Both the position numbers and the translations under genes were made by a program. This document shows, in pieces, positions 12,187-22,696 of a stretch of 64,000 nucleotides of DNA (its first letter is position 1; each line of letters begins with the position of its first letter). The stretch is from Aspidiotus rigidus (taxonomy: Eukaryota; Arthropoda; Insecta; Hemiptera; Diaspididae), in assembly GCA_035079385.1 (NCBI GenBank), contig JAVHKY010000052.1:2852001-2916000 (forward strand), in the 5' to 3' direction. The notes below the pieces were generated by a model, which was not told the DNA's origin, made no database searches, and saw nothing but the letters and a program-made list of their open reading frames with translations.

Positions 12187-12448
12187 TAGTTCTAATTCAT
12201 AATGAATAGAAAGATTTTTTCCGTGGTTAAAAATATAATAATAAAGTACAAGGCTGGCACTATTAACCACAGTATTTTTTATTGATAAATTAAAACTGCA
12301 AACGTTTCGGTAGACTAGCTACCATCATCAGAAAAGTTTCTGCACTGATGATGGTAGCTAGTCTACCGAAACGTTTGCAGTTTTAATTTATCAATAAAAA
12401 ATACTGTGGTTAATAGTGCCAGCCTTGTACTTTATTAGTTCTAATTCA
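12187..12448. mobile_element. Perfect 93 bp foldback with hammerhead-like core and 13 bp direct repeats
   Basis: The arms 12239-12331 and 12345-12437 are exact reverse complements (93 of 93), separated by 13 bases. The 13-mer tagttctaattca stands at 12187-12199 and again at 12436-12448, consistent with a target duplication. Each arm begins at the centre with CTGATGA, a GGTAG/CTACC stem and GAAACGT, then AT-rich sequence with AATAAAAAA. Penelope-like elements are known to carry terminal repeats in direct or inverted orientation with hammerhead motifs. This looks like a head-to-head pair of such ends without the coding part. The perfect match means it is young or is being corrected. Confidence 0.75.
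12340..12380 (+). ncRNA. Hammerhead-ribozyme-like motif
   Basis: Helix I strand CTGCA (12340-12344) is followed by CTGATGA (12345-12351), one unpaired T, stem II GGTAG/CTACC (12353-12357 with 12363-12367), GAAACGTT (12368-12375) and the helix I partner TGCAG (12376-12380). This is the type I hammerhead order, with a minimal ACGT helix III that could pair between two molecules. The extra base before stem II departs from the standard G10.1-C11.1 junction, so activity is uncertain. Confidence 0.5.
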
Positions 12449-12903
12449 GTTTTACGATTAAAAAAGGATCAAAAAAATTGTTTATTGTGCATCACAATCA
12501 GGTGTATTTTGACGGTTTCAGGATGAAAATTTTTCAAGCGCACAGATAAGAAAAAACACGGTGTTCTTCTTTTGTGTCGAATAAGTGACGTTGCGTGCGC
12601 AAAAGACATCAATTGTACAATTTACCTCACTTACTTCTATTTTCGGCGTTTTTGACCAATCCGACATGTATTACACTTTCGGCTAATTTCGGCAAAAAAA
12701 TTTTTTTACTCATGCTTCCTCTCACCATGACTCGTGCTCATATTTCATCAGATTTTGTTCGCCCCTACTACAAAAAACATGCCAAATGCCGAGGAATCTG
12801 GTCTCCAATTATGATATTAAATTTCCCACTTCTCCTACTTTTCGATCTTACACGCTACAATATGGAGAATTTTATTAAATGCATTTTTACTCAGGACAAG
12901 AGT

Positions 12904-12907
<4 letters not shown>

Positions 12908-12975
<68 letters not shown>
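12908..12975. repeat. (AG)n microsatellite
   Basis: About 68 bp of nearly pure AG dinucleotide repeat on the plus strand, with one AA interruption near 12962. An apparent Arg-Glu repeat ORF across it is an artefact. Confidence 0.95.
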
Positions 12976-12976
<1 letters not shown>

Positions 12977-12979
12977 AAA

Positions 12980-14320
12980 AAAACAGGATAACCCAAATTC
13001 AAAAACGTTCACCACAATATGTACCTATCGTAGGCGATAAAGGACTGCTTCAGTAACCTCTCGAGGTACTTTATTGACTTAAAAATCTTCTCGTGAAATG
13101 AACTGAAATATACTGTACAAGTCACAAGGTATACAAAGGAGAAGAAGGCTTAAAGATTGAAATCTAAGCGGAATTTTGATCAAAATATTTGATAAGAATA
13201 TTTTTTTCTTCGAATATTCGAAAATCTGTCTTTATCATCACAGATTAACACTTTTCCTCTTCAATAAAAAATTACTTTGTTATTCTAGAAGTTCGATTTC
13301 ATTTTACACTACAATACAATTCAAAAATTAAGCTTAACAAGCTGCAAATATTTTCAGTACAGATAAACAATTTCAACTTTCCCTTACAGCTATTTTCTCA
13401 ATTTCCTCAATAAACGATAAGAAGTCTGCTCAACAGCCTATACTAATCACAGCTTTTCGTAAATTACTCAACGATCTCTTTAGTCGCTATAATTTTGTAA
13501 CTTTATAATTCGAAATGGTGTTTCCATTATAAATTCGAACAATAATCTCTAACATCTCATTTTCGGTCGTCTAATAATAGAATTAAATGTCCACCGCCTA
13601 ATTTCAAACAGCTTCAAATAATTTACGCTTATCCCCACGCGTTAGCAGCCCTCTTGCTCTAAGCAAATTTTCTGTAATATGTACTTACAGAAGGGTGCTT
13701 TTGTCCAATGGAGCGCGTCAACCTTTTTTCGATGGATTCGTCGTTATAACGCGAGGTTTGAATGAATTTTTATATCGGCCTTTTTATCAAGCCTCCTGTC
13801 TATCATACGCGCGTCCTCCACCCTTTACTATTTTATTCACACCTTGTCCAAGAAGTCCAACGGAAGGTAAGGAAGGAGTTGTAAACATTGAATTTACGAA
13901 CAAGTCATTTTTTTTTTATTCTTCATATACACATAAATAAAATCAAAAATTTCTTCTTCCGTACTCATTTCCTTACTTGCAAAGTGAGTTCTCATTCGAT
14001 AGTATATAATAAGAACGCGCTTGGTAGTCGTAAATTAAAAACTTTGGAAAGGGGAAAGACTAATGTGTTACTCGTCTATAGTCTGCTTTGACACATAAAC
14101 GCCGGAATTTCTTCAATTTGCATACAAGCGTATACAATGCCTGAGCTTCAATTAACACGGAATAAGCTCGATATTAATACATTGAAAATCGAGACAATCA
14201 CGCGCTCTACGGAACGCAAAAGCAATCTCATTTCATAACGGATAAGCTCATGAAAATTTTGGATGTTCACAATGCACTGTACAGTAAAGGACGCGGATTA
14301 AGTAATTTAGGACGTATCCC
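12980..14320. other. No gene seen; probably the first intron of the DUSP10-like gene
   Basis: The donor of the DUSP10-like exon opens toward here. No catalytic-domain peptide was found in either orientation. Confidence 0.45.
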
Positions 14321-14327
14321 TACTTAC

Positions 14328-14961
14328 CGAGCAAGAGTACGGGCTCTTTATTATCTTCAATCAGTTTACTAAATATCAGGTACAACGGATGTGACATATT
14401 CAGTCGTTCCAAATCTGCAGTGCTCTCGTCGTAAACAATTACTTCGCGGTAACAACGATTCTTCAGCAACTCTTTACCCTCCCGATTAGTTGTGAGATCA
14501 GCCAGCGTCGCCTTACCCTGATGCAATCGACGACGATTGAATCTATCAGAGCAGTTCATATTGATGGCCCCTCGTACGTGATTCAAATTATACGCAATAA
14601 ATGAACGGCAATCAATAGTGAGGAAAGAGGGACGCGCATCCGATGTGCGACTTTCCTTCAACTTCAGGTAAAAAGCGTCTGCGTCCAGCTGTCCAACACG
14701 TTTCAGAATGATACTACGCTGAAAGGTTAAACTCTCGGAACACGGACTCGGCGGTAGACTGACGCAATCGAGTTTGCAACGTTTAGATGGGGCTCCGGTG
14801 TTGCTGTGGCTGAGGCTCGACGTTGGACAAGCAATCGGCGTAGCACAGCCGGCCACATCTGGTGGTCCAGGTTCGCTCAGACTACGATTAAGTGTCAGTC
14901 GCAGCCCATCTCGCGATCGCATCATTCCTGTGCTACGTACATCGCACATCAACGCAGACAT
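14328..14961 (-). CDS. DUSP10-like MAP-kinase phosphatase, first coding exon (rhodanese domain)
   Basis: The exon encodes 211 codons plus one base. Residues 1-85 are Ser/Pro-rich and probably disordered. Residues about 90-211 form a Cdc25-like rhodanese (CH2) domain with LTIDCRSFIAYN, then HVRGAINMNCSD, then FNRRRLHQGK, and EVIVYDES. The NRRRL cluster (142-146) matches the basic MAPK-docking site of DUSP10/MKP-5, and the spacing fits DUSP10 better than DUSP1 or DUSP6 (family knowledge). The exon ends at CTCG followed by GTAAGT (donor at 14327-14322). The start is the first methionine after an upstream in-frame stop; a splice acceptor just before it (GTGCAG) cannot be excluded. Its role would be to dephosphorylate p38/JNK. 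The catalytic HCxxGxxR exon should lie at lower coordinates but I could not find it in the window. Confidence 0.85.
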
Positions 14962-16540
14962 GTCGCTGCACCGTTCAAAAACGAAACATTGAGGTTAGTA
15001 TCATCTAAACAGAAATAAAAGAAAACAAATTCAATTTATACAACCTGTACGAATTATTCATACACACATGGACACGTCTTTCCCAATAAAGTCAATGTCA
15101 CAGTCTTTCTCTTGATATTTGAAAGATTTGTTTGAGCACGCATCAGCATTGCTTTTACTCCTTTTTCTCTTTCTCTCTCCTCTTCTACCCGGAGATTACC
15201 AAATGTCGATGACGACTTGACGGGTGAATAACGAGTGAAAAGTACGCGATCGTGGTTGATTTGAATCAGAGAGTCATTCTAGATGCTACATTCACAATAA
15301 TGACGTCATCCAGTAGAATATGACTAAGAACACGTCATAAAAACAATAAATTTGCAAGGCTTGAGAGACTGCGTACACGCGTTATTGAGAATTACCCAAT
15401 TATTAGCGAAGAATAACGGCAAAAGTATAAAGGACAATAGGGAATAAGAGGGAGTGTAGCGCAACGGCGGTGAAAAAAACTTCAACCGTTTCCCGCCGAA
15501 TGGATACAAATCAAAAAAGAGGGAGAATGGAGCATATACTAGAAAGTGGAAAAGAATAGAGACCTCTTCAGAAAAAGCTTGTACTGCAGCAAGCATTACT
15601 GGTGCGGTAGCGATACATCATCTAATTACGTTCGCTGACAATGTTTATAAACTCTCTGCGTTTATTGTTCATTGTTTGTTATCCGAACCTTATCCGAACT
15701 CACAGAGGGAGAAACGCAAGCGAGATCTAGAAGAATCGTTCATCACTGATGAAAACGGAAAACAGACAATATAATAGTAAGATTGTAGGTTCGTACTCTC
15801 CCGAGGTTTTCAATTCTCACGTTAATTCTATAAGTACACGTATACACACGTATAATAAGTTGGGAGCCAATGATATATTTTATTGAAGTCATCGATACGC
15901 AGGATTTATATTATAAAGACACAATTATAAAATGCCGACCGGTTTCGAAACGTTATTCGTTCTATTGAAGAGGCGCAGATGAACTGAAAAAGTTCGGTCG
16001 CACGAGTAAGGTTAAAGATTACATGTTATAATTTTCTTTTTCTTATTGAATGTCGTTTAGGTAGGTGACTAACGGATTATGCACATCGAAAGTCATACTA
16101 AATAATTCATTCTACTTCTATATTATGCTTCAATATTTCGATATTCGGGAGCTTTTCTTTTGGTGATTCGGGGAGGGAGGGTGATATTTGAACTCTCCAG
16201 ATTATGACCGCTACTTTGTGTATAATTAGCGAAATCAGATTTTTTACCTCTATTTCCAACTAAGTCTCGGTACCTTCCAAGGCACTCAGAAAGAGTTCTT
16301 CCAGTTTACCCTACATAAATTGAGTTGCGATCACCGCACTCCAATTGGTAAATGTCGCTCTCTGTAGAGAGGGATTGGGTCCGTAACATTCCAACCTACA
16401 TTACTTGTATATTCAGCCATATACAGTATATGATAGGAAATGAACTTGAAATAATTCAAACTTTTAAGCTTTATATGATAGGTATTTGTACAAGGGGAAC
16501 TTGAAAAAATTCAACCATTAGAAGAGTTGAATTCAAAATT
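14962..16540. other. 5' side of the DUSP10-like gene; one solo Penelope-type trace
   Basis: No other exon recognised. At 15953-15990 the plus strand has GACCGGTTTCGAAACG followed by TTCTATTGAAGAGG, which in reverse resembles common insect repeat ends (AGAACG...CGTTTCGAAACCGG). Confidence 0.4.
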
Positions 16541-16559
16541 TTGAATATCAAGCTATATT

Positions 16560-18090
16560 ATTATGTACTAGCGGTTGGCAGCGCGCCTCCGGCGCGCCTG
16601 ACCGCCAGCTGTGTGTTGAGTAGATATCAGTGTTTTGTAAATATTTCGATTTTAACGGTAAGAGCTGAGTTGACAGGTAAGGGCTGTATTGCAGCAAAAA
16701 ACGGACTAATTCATGAACCGTCGCAATGATTAAGGAAATAGATGGACAGTAGGTAAAAAGCCTGCCATATCCCCGAAGCATTACATCAGTCTGTGTAGAG
16801 GCATGAGACGAACTCAGTCGTTTCCTATATGAGAAACCGGATGTAATTTTCTTAATTCTTTCTCGAACCCAGTACCTTTTCTTAGGTAGTTTCAAACTCT
16901 GACGACGATATTTACCTAATGTATAGTTACTCGTCACAAAAGAAGAGCAAATTTTCAAGAAATTATTTTACATAAACGTCTCCTTTCAAAATCGAAAATT
17001 GGATACGTAAAACTCGAATAGTCTCTGTAGATTCATCCAGAGCAACCGGTTTAAATGCTCTCTCTCTCTGTAAACACAATGATCTTAAATACGCACCAAT
17101 CAAAATACCAATAGTTCCAAAATTTCCTCCTAAAAATCTGGAATTGGGCTCATTCGAAAGGAAATTAAAGGGGCAACAATTTTTGTTCTCTTCAATTTTT
17201 CATAAAAATGAGTAAAACTCGAGTTATCACCATAACTTAATTTTTATAACTGCGCCGCGTTTGAACGGTAACGTTGGAACAACGCGTTCGATGGCAAGCT
17301 ACACCACCACGTTTTTTTATTCAAAAATAGGAAAATAGACACCAAAAACTGCGACTGTACTTATAAAAATATATCAAAGTTCCGAGTCGCACAAAAATAA
17401 AATCACCAAATTAAATTTTTTACACACTAATTCACTTGAGAGCTGACTTAACGCGTGAAGCCTGTATTCATCGCAGCAGAATACAGACAAATCCATTGAC
17501 ATTTTGCCAGTCCCTAAGAAAACACACGGACAACAGGTAAAAAAAAGGGTCATTTCCGCTAGCCCATACGCAGTGCGCACCGTGTCTAGACATTGGTTCT
17601 TGTATGAGATACCGGATGTAAAATCCTTTATGTAGGTGTTTTTAAAACTGTGAATAAAATAACTTGCTTAGTATGGAAGTACAGCGAATACTGTAGTCAC
17701 AAAATTTCCTCCTAAAAATCTGGAACCGGGCTCATTCGAAAGGAAATTACAGGGGCTACAATTTTTGTTCTCTTCAATTTTTCATAAAAATGAGTTATAC
17801 TAGAGTTATCACAATAATTCAATTCTCGAAACTGCGCCACTCAACACGCATAGATCTAACGTACATGGCAAGCTACACCACCACGTTTTTTTATATTGAA
17901 AAAAGTCATTGTTTTCGCCCTTTTTTGAAATTACTCAGCACCTCCCCGTCAAATTTTTATTTTTATGAGTCTATGTGCTGCTCTGGGATGAGGACAATAT
18001 ATCCTGAAAGTTTGAAAGCGATCGGCCCAGTAGTTCTCGAGTTATAAACGGACAGGAGGACGGACAGACAGACAAACTTTCTGCTTTATA
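16560..18090 (+). repeat. Diverged tandem duplication (about 580 bp unit) with a GGACAGACAGAC tail
   Basis: The segment CCTCCTAAAAATCTGGAA...GGGCTCATTCGAAAGGAAATTA and the following ATTTTTGTTCTCTTCAATTT at 17127-17215 recur at 17706-17795. The block GGCAAGCTACACCACCACG recurs at 17293 and 17869. The second unit ends with GATCGGCCCAGTAGTTCTCG followed by AGTTATAAACGGACAGG and a GGACAGACAGACAAAC run, a tail commonly seen on arthropod interspersed repeats. No coding sequence is supported. Confidence 0.7.
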
Positions 18091-19089
18091 TATTAAGAAG
18101 AAGATTACAAAACCCATTATCCATTTGGTTAAAATCTCAAGGAAAATAAAAAAATTTCAAATTTTGAAGAGTATAAAAGATAGAATAAGTGAATGTATTG
18201 ATGCAAGTTGAATCGTATAATTGTTTATAAATCGAGAAATAGAATAATCTTCTACAACCGACGTGACGTCTCTACGCTGTTAAGAGCGGCTACCAACTAA
18301 TATCTCAAATAGTACGTGCAAAGATAGTGGCTATCCATAGGAATAAACCTCGTGTACAATTCTTATCTCTGTAAATATATTTTCAACTAGGGTTAGACAA
18401 AAGTGCTACGATAATAGAAGAAATAGAAAAATGAGTCTCAATAAATTCTTATATCCCCTACCTCAAGACCCTGGAAGGCTGCGGTTTAGCTGGGTTCACG
18501 TCAGCCGACGCTATCTATTTGGTACATCTCAAAAGTGTTACAGTGTTACTCTTGTCAACCCATTGTGACCCTGCGCTAGAGTTATTTTACTTATATGATA
18601 TAGTGCAAAAACCTACATTCACTTTATATCTGAAATTTTACAGTACATTAGAAATAGGCCTATATGTGTTTTGTCGAGCTTGTCTCTATTCAATTTGTTA
18701 CATACTAAATCTCCTACATTGAATATTACGCGTTTTCTATTTTTGTTATATCTTTGTAAGACTGTACTGTGGTACAGCTCACAAAATACAACAATACTTC
18801 TGAGATTGCAGTGATAAACACTGAATCAACAAAAAGTTCACAGTTCCGATTGTGTGCCAACGACACGTCGTAGCTTGGAAGATGATAACATCAACCGTCC
18901 TACTACCTAATATACCTACGCCTGCCAAACCTCTCTGCGAGTAGCGCAGTTACCGAGATTGCGGCTTGACGGTATCTTACATCTTTTTTATTTTCTATGT
19001 GATTTTTAAGCAAGTTGGCAAACGCTATTTTTTCATCATTTTCAAAATTAACTCTATTGGAAGTAGATCAGGCTATATTGCGTTAATTA

Positions 19090-20230
19090 GGTAGTTTGGT
19101 TAATAAGAGGCTGTGACGCCATGAATGGTATTGTTGTATTCTTTAGTACAATTTTCAGCAATAGTTGTCCAGAAAATTTTGTTCTTATTTTCATTAATGT
19201 ACCATCTAATCCTATTTACTAGGGTTTGGTTTAGTCTCTTGTTGGGACCATTAGGCGAGGGAGCATCAATTGCAGTGGAGATATGAACAATGTAAATATT
19301 TGGAGAATTTGTTTGAACTTGGCCCTCCAAATTGACCTATGAAAAATATTCCCATTCTATGTTGTCCCTGCACTTCTTGGATCAATTTTATAATTCAGAA
19401 CTTGTTTAGTTGGAGGAAGTGAGGATGTAAGCATGTCTGGTGAAGTGATCAACCAGCAAATAAGCATATCTTTTTATGGACCTCCTTCCACCAAAACCCC
19501 TAATGGTATCTAGTGACATAATCTTAAATGGGTTTTCTACTGCATCTAAATATCCCATGAATCCTAATTTTGAAGTTTTCCTGGACTTGTTTTTTATGCA
19601 GTAATAATTATATTATTTTTTATACATTTTTTAAAAATAATAATTATGGTCTTACCATATTTGATCAATATTTGGAACCTATATGACCATAAGCTAAATG
19701 TAATTTTTTTATCAATAAGTCTCCATTTTCTTCATTTAGGATTATTCCATCAAAGTTTGTAATTTTCCAAATAATACAGTTTTTCATTAAAGGCCTATCT
19801 TTTTTTACAATTTCCTTTTTCTGGGGCCTATCATTCATATTGTTCAATTCTAGTGCATTTATTACTTTCATTGGTTCTTCTTTATTTTCGAATTGGGAGC
19901 TATTAAGTACTGGGTTTCTAGAGAGGCAGTCTGCCTCTACATTGGTTTTTCCTGGCTTATAAGTTACTAGAAAGTTGAATTGAAGTAAATAATTTGTCAA
20001 GTCACCCAGTTCTATGTCTATTCTTGACTTTCTAGTTCTCTAATGGTTTGTAATCAGTATATACATTGAATTCCTATTGACCAAAATCTCCAGAAATTTA
20101 TTGGTTTGCGTATTCCATAGCTTTCAATATTGTTAGCTTTCTTTCCTTTTGGGATTCATCCAATTTCTTGCAGAGAAATACGCCACTGGTTTCTCTTCAT
20201 AATTTTATTACGGTTGTTCAAGTACAGCTT
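19090..20230 (-). mobile_element. Gypsy-like LTR retrotransposon pol fragment
   Basis: On the minus strand, reading from high to low coordinates, an RNase H part (YTDYKPL near 20040, then FLVTYKPGKTNVEADCLSRN at 19920-19980) is followed by spacer and then an integrase core piece at 19100-19330 (DAPSPNGPNKRLNQTLVNRI, then a WTTIAENCTKEYN-type motif). The YKPGKxNxxAD.LSR and P.NGQ..R.N.TL motifs are typical of Ty3/Gypsy pol. Stops and frame changes are frequent. The RT, gag and LTRs were not found, so it is an old fragment. Confidence 0.88.
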
Positions 20231-20358
20231 CAATGCCCTCCTTATTCGCGTTTATATGTATAGATGTTAATTGTGAGATTTTTGTTTAGATAAACATAAA
20301 CGGGCGGGCTATCAGTTATACCAGTCTGCCCCAAATTTTACAACGGGCATAACGGATA

Positions 20359-20394
20359 GCGCATCAATTTAAAATAACGCATCAATTTAAAATA
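20359..20394 (+). repeat. 18 bp tandem duplication
   Basis: GCATCAATTTAAAATAAC occurs twice without a gap. It lies in a CG-richer patch (ACGGGCATAACG, TGCCCGTTATT), possibly the edge of a small transposon. Confidence 0.7.
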
Positions 20395-21034
20395 ACGGGT
20401 TACGAGCATGCGGGTACGCGGTAGAAAGGGACAGAAACTGAACGGGCACTGCTTGAAAAGCTGCCCGTTATTTTGAAAGCCCTAGCAAAAATATAACTTT
20501 CCGCATGTGCGGAAAATAGTTTTTCAGCGTTTACGTTTTTACAATAATATTGCTATTACAAAAGTGATATTTTCCGAGGCAAAAAAGCAGCTGGAAACCT
20601 GTCCTTTCCTCATATCTCGTATTAAAACCTTTTTAGTGCGAGTAGTGAGTGAGTTAGAAGGCAGTGTTGTAGCCAGCTTTCCTCCTTACTGCTGCAATTC
20701 TGTAAGATACATTTCCCCAAAACGGCTGTCAAATGTCTTTCCATGAGGAGGGAGGGGGGAAGGGGTGGAGGCTGTGTAACAGTGGTCTCGCGGCTGAATA
20801 TATTAGGGTTATCCCCCCCCTCCCAGGATCTTCTTGATATCAATGACGATCTTATCCTGTCGGGCAATAAATTCACTGGTCTCAGTTTCTTTCTTGAATG
20901 CTGCATGTGTTGGAGCAGTCGAAGGTAGGCTTGTCGCCCTACATGCAAAATACATTATTGACATGTCTGCTTCAGTGGAGGACGTGTTCAGTGTGTAGAT
21001 TGTTGCTGAAAATTTCATCTTTGATTTGACTAAG

Positions 21035-21315
21035 GGCCAGTTATACCGACTTTGCTTCAAACCAAATTTAGAGTAAACCTAGTTCAAAATCAATTGTCGA
21101 TTAGTTCGTGTGATCATGGTACCAGAAATTAAGTTTAAATCAAGTATCAAGTATTCAAACTGGTGATAAAATCTAACCTGGTTTCAACTTGACTGGCTAA
21201 TTGTGGGGCAGTTAAACTGTAGTTAACTTCAAACTTGGTTGGTAAGACAGATTTCTAGAGTTAAAATGGTGTTTAAAATTTCTAACTCAGGGTAAATAGT
21301 TGGTCCAACTGGCCC
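21035..21315. mobile_element. PIF/Harbinger-like MITE
   Basis: The ends are GGGCCAGTTATACC and GGTCCAACTGGCCC, inverted, 281 bp apart, flanked on both sides by TAA (21032-21034 and 21316-21318). A 3 bp TWA target duplication with GGGCC termini is the usual form of Harbinger MITEs. The interior has repeated AACC/GGTT words (AACCTGG, CTAGTT) and no coding potential. Confidence 0.65.
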
Positions 21316-21337
21316 TAATGAATACTTTGGTTACAAT

Positions 21338-21565
21338 AAGACACTATAATACGATAAGTACGCTGGACTGATAACACGGAGACAAGTTTTTGGCTGTAAG
21401 GTAGGAGAACGTTTCACGCAGCGTCGCGGAAAGAGCAAGTCATGTCGGTACCCATCGGTTACACTCGCTGTCGCGCGATGCTACGCGGAACATGTTTCTA
21501 CCTTATTACCAAAAAGTTGTCTCGCTCTTATCAGTCCAGCGTACCTTTCGTAATATAGTGCCTTA
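21338..21565. mobile_element. hAT-like foldback MITE
   Basis: Direct 8-mers gttacaat flank the element at 21330-21337 and 21566-21573. The termini read AAGACACTATA and TATAGTGCCTTA. Long inner arms also pair, for example GTACGCTGGACTGATAA at the left and TTATCAGTCCAGCGTAC at the right. It stands only 20 bp from the Harbinger-like element. Confidence 0.7.
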
Positions 21566-22696
21566 GTTACAATGCATGCAGAATCCAACTCCCTTCAAAT
21601 CATAAAAATTTCCGACAACACGTACTCTATGTGCTTTGTTATACAGCCCAAGGTGCGTTTTCATTCTTCAGGGAATAAAAACACGTCGGGTTTTTTTTCT
21701 AGGGAATAAAGCACACTGCGCATGCACATTACATATGCGACAAACATTTTCCGTGTGAACCAAAAACTCGGGCTGCATAACGGCCCTCGCTACATGGCTC
21801 GGGTCGCCAAAGCGCCCGTCAGGATGTCTTCTACTTTGTTCTCTAATAGCGTAACGTACTATTTTTTTTACCCCGTTCTGTTAGTATATGGAGAGTGTAG
21901 GAAAAGTACTTCAAAAACGGCGTTCGCGCGCATTCTTCTTTTGACGATTTCTCAGCGAATAAATAGTTCACTAACGTAGAAATATAATTACACAATTTGA
22001 AGAGAGCCTAATTCTACACCCTAACCTTCATTCCTACGTCAGTTGAAAGCAAGACAAGTTTGAAGAAGCTTTGAAAGACCGAAATTACTTATAATAGAAA
22101 AATTCTTCAACCACTCTTTTCATCAGTGAACTTTTTGATTTGTAGAAAATTGAATACCATTTTCTTTGTACGCATTTGGGAAATCTGAAATACTTTCAGT
22201 TTCAATCACTCAGAAACAGCTGAATTGGTTTTACTCATTGGATCAATATTACACTTCGGCAAAAATAAAAAGAAAAGTTAAACAAAGAAACTACTCTAAT
22301 TGGCTTCTTTTACAATTTTGTAGCTACCCAAATATCATAAACAACTGGAATATCAATAATTTTACACAGAGTTTGTTTGAAAATAATACAAAAAGCTTAT
22401 CTCATACTATTGTTCAAAAAATTCTCGTTTTTTGAAAACACAAAGGCGTACTATAATTAAAAAAAACGGTAGCGCACGTGAAAAGGAAAGAAGAAAAAAA
22501 TCAAACCGGATAAATTCAGTTGATCGAAGTGATTCTCATTTCCACAATTCGCTTAAATCACAGCAGGAATACACAAAGTTATGTAGAAAAACAACACATA
22601 CGGAGAAAGAGAGAAGGAAAAAAAAAAGAAATATTATACTCGTACACAGGAAAGAGCGAATCCAGCAGCGTTTTCACTATTTTTCAAAATAACTAA

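Noticed and set aside
12595..13056. 153-residue ORF with a long Arg-Glu repeat
   Set aside because: The repeat is the (AG)n microsatellite and the rest is of random composition.
20809..21060. 83-residue minus-strand ORF
   Set aside because: Composition is protein-like in the middle (FKKETETSEFIARQDK), but its start lies within the Harbinger-like MITE and its end is a C/G run; no homologue comes to mind.
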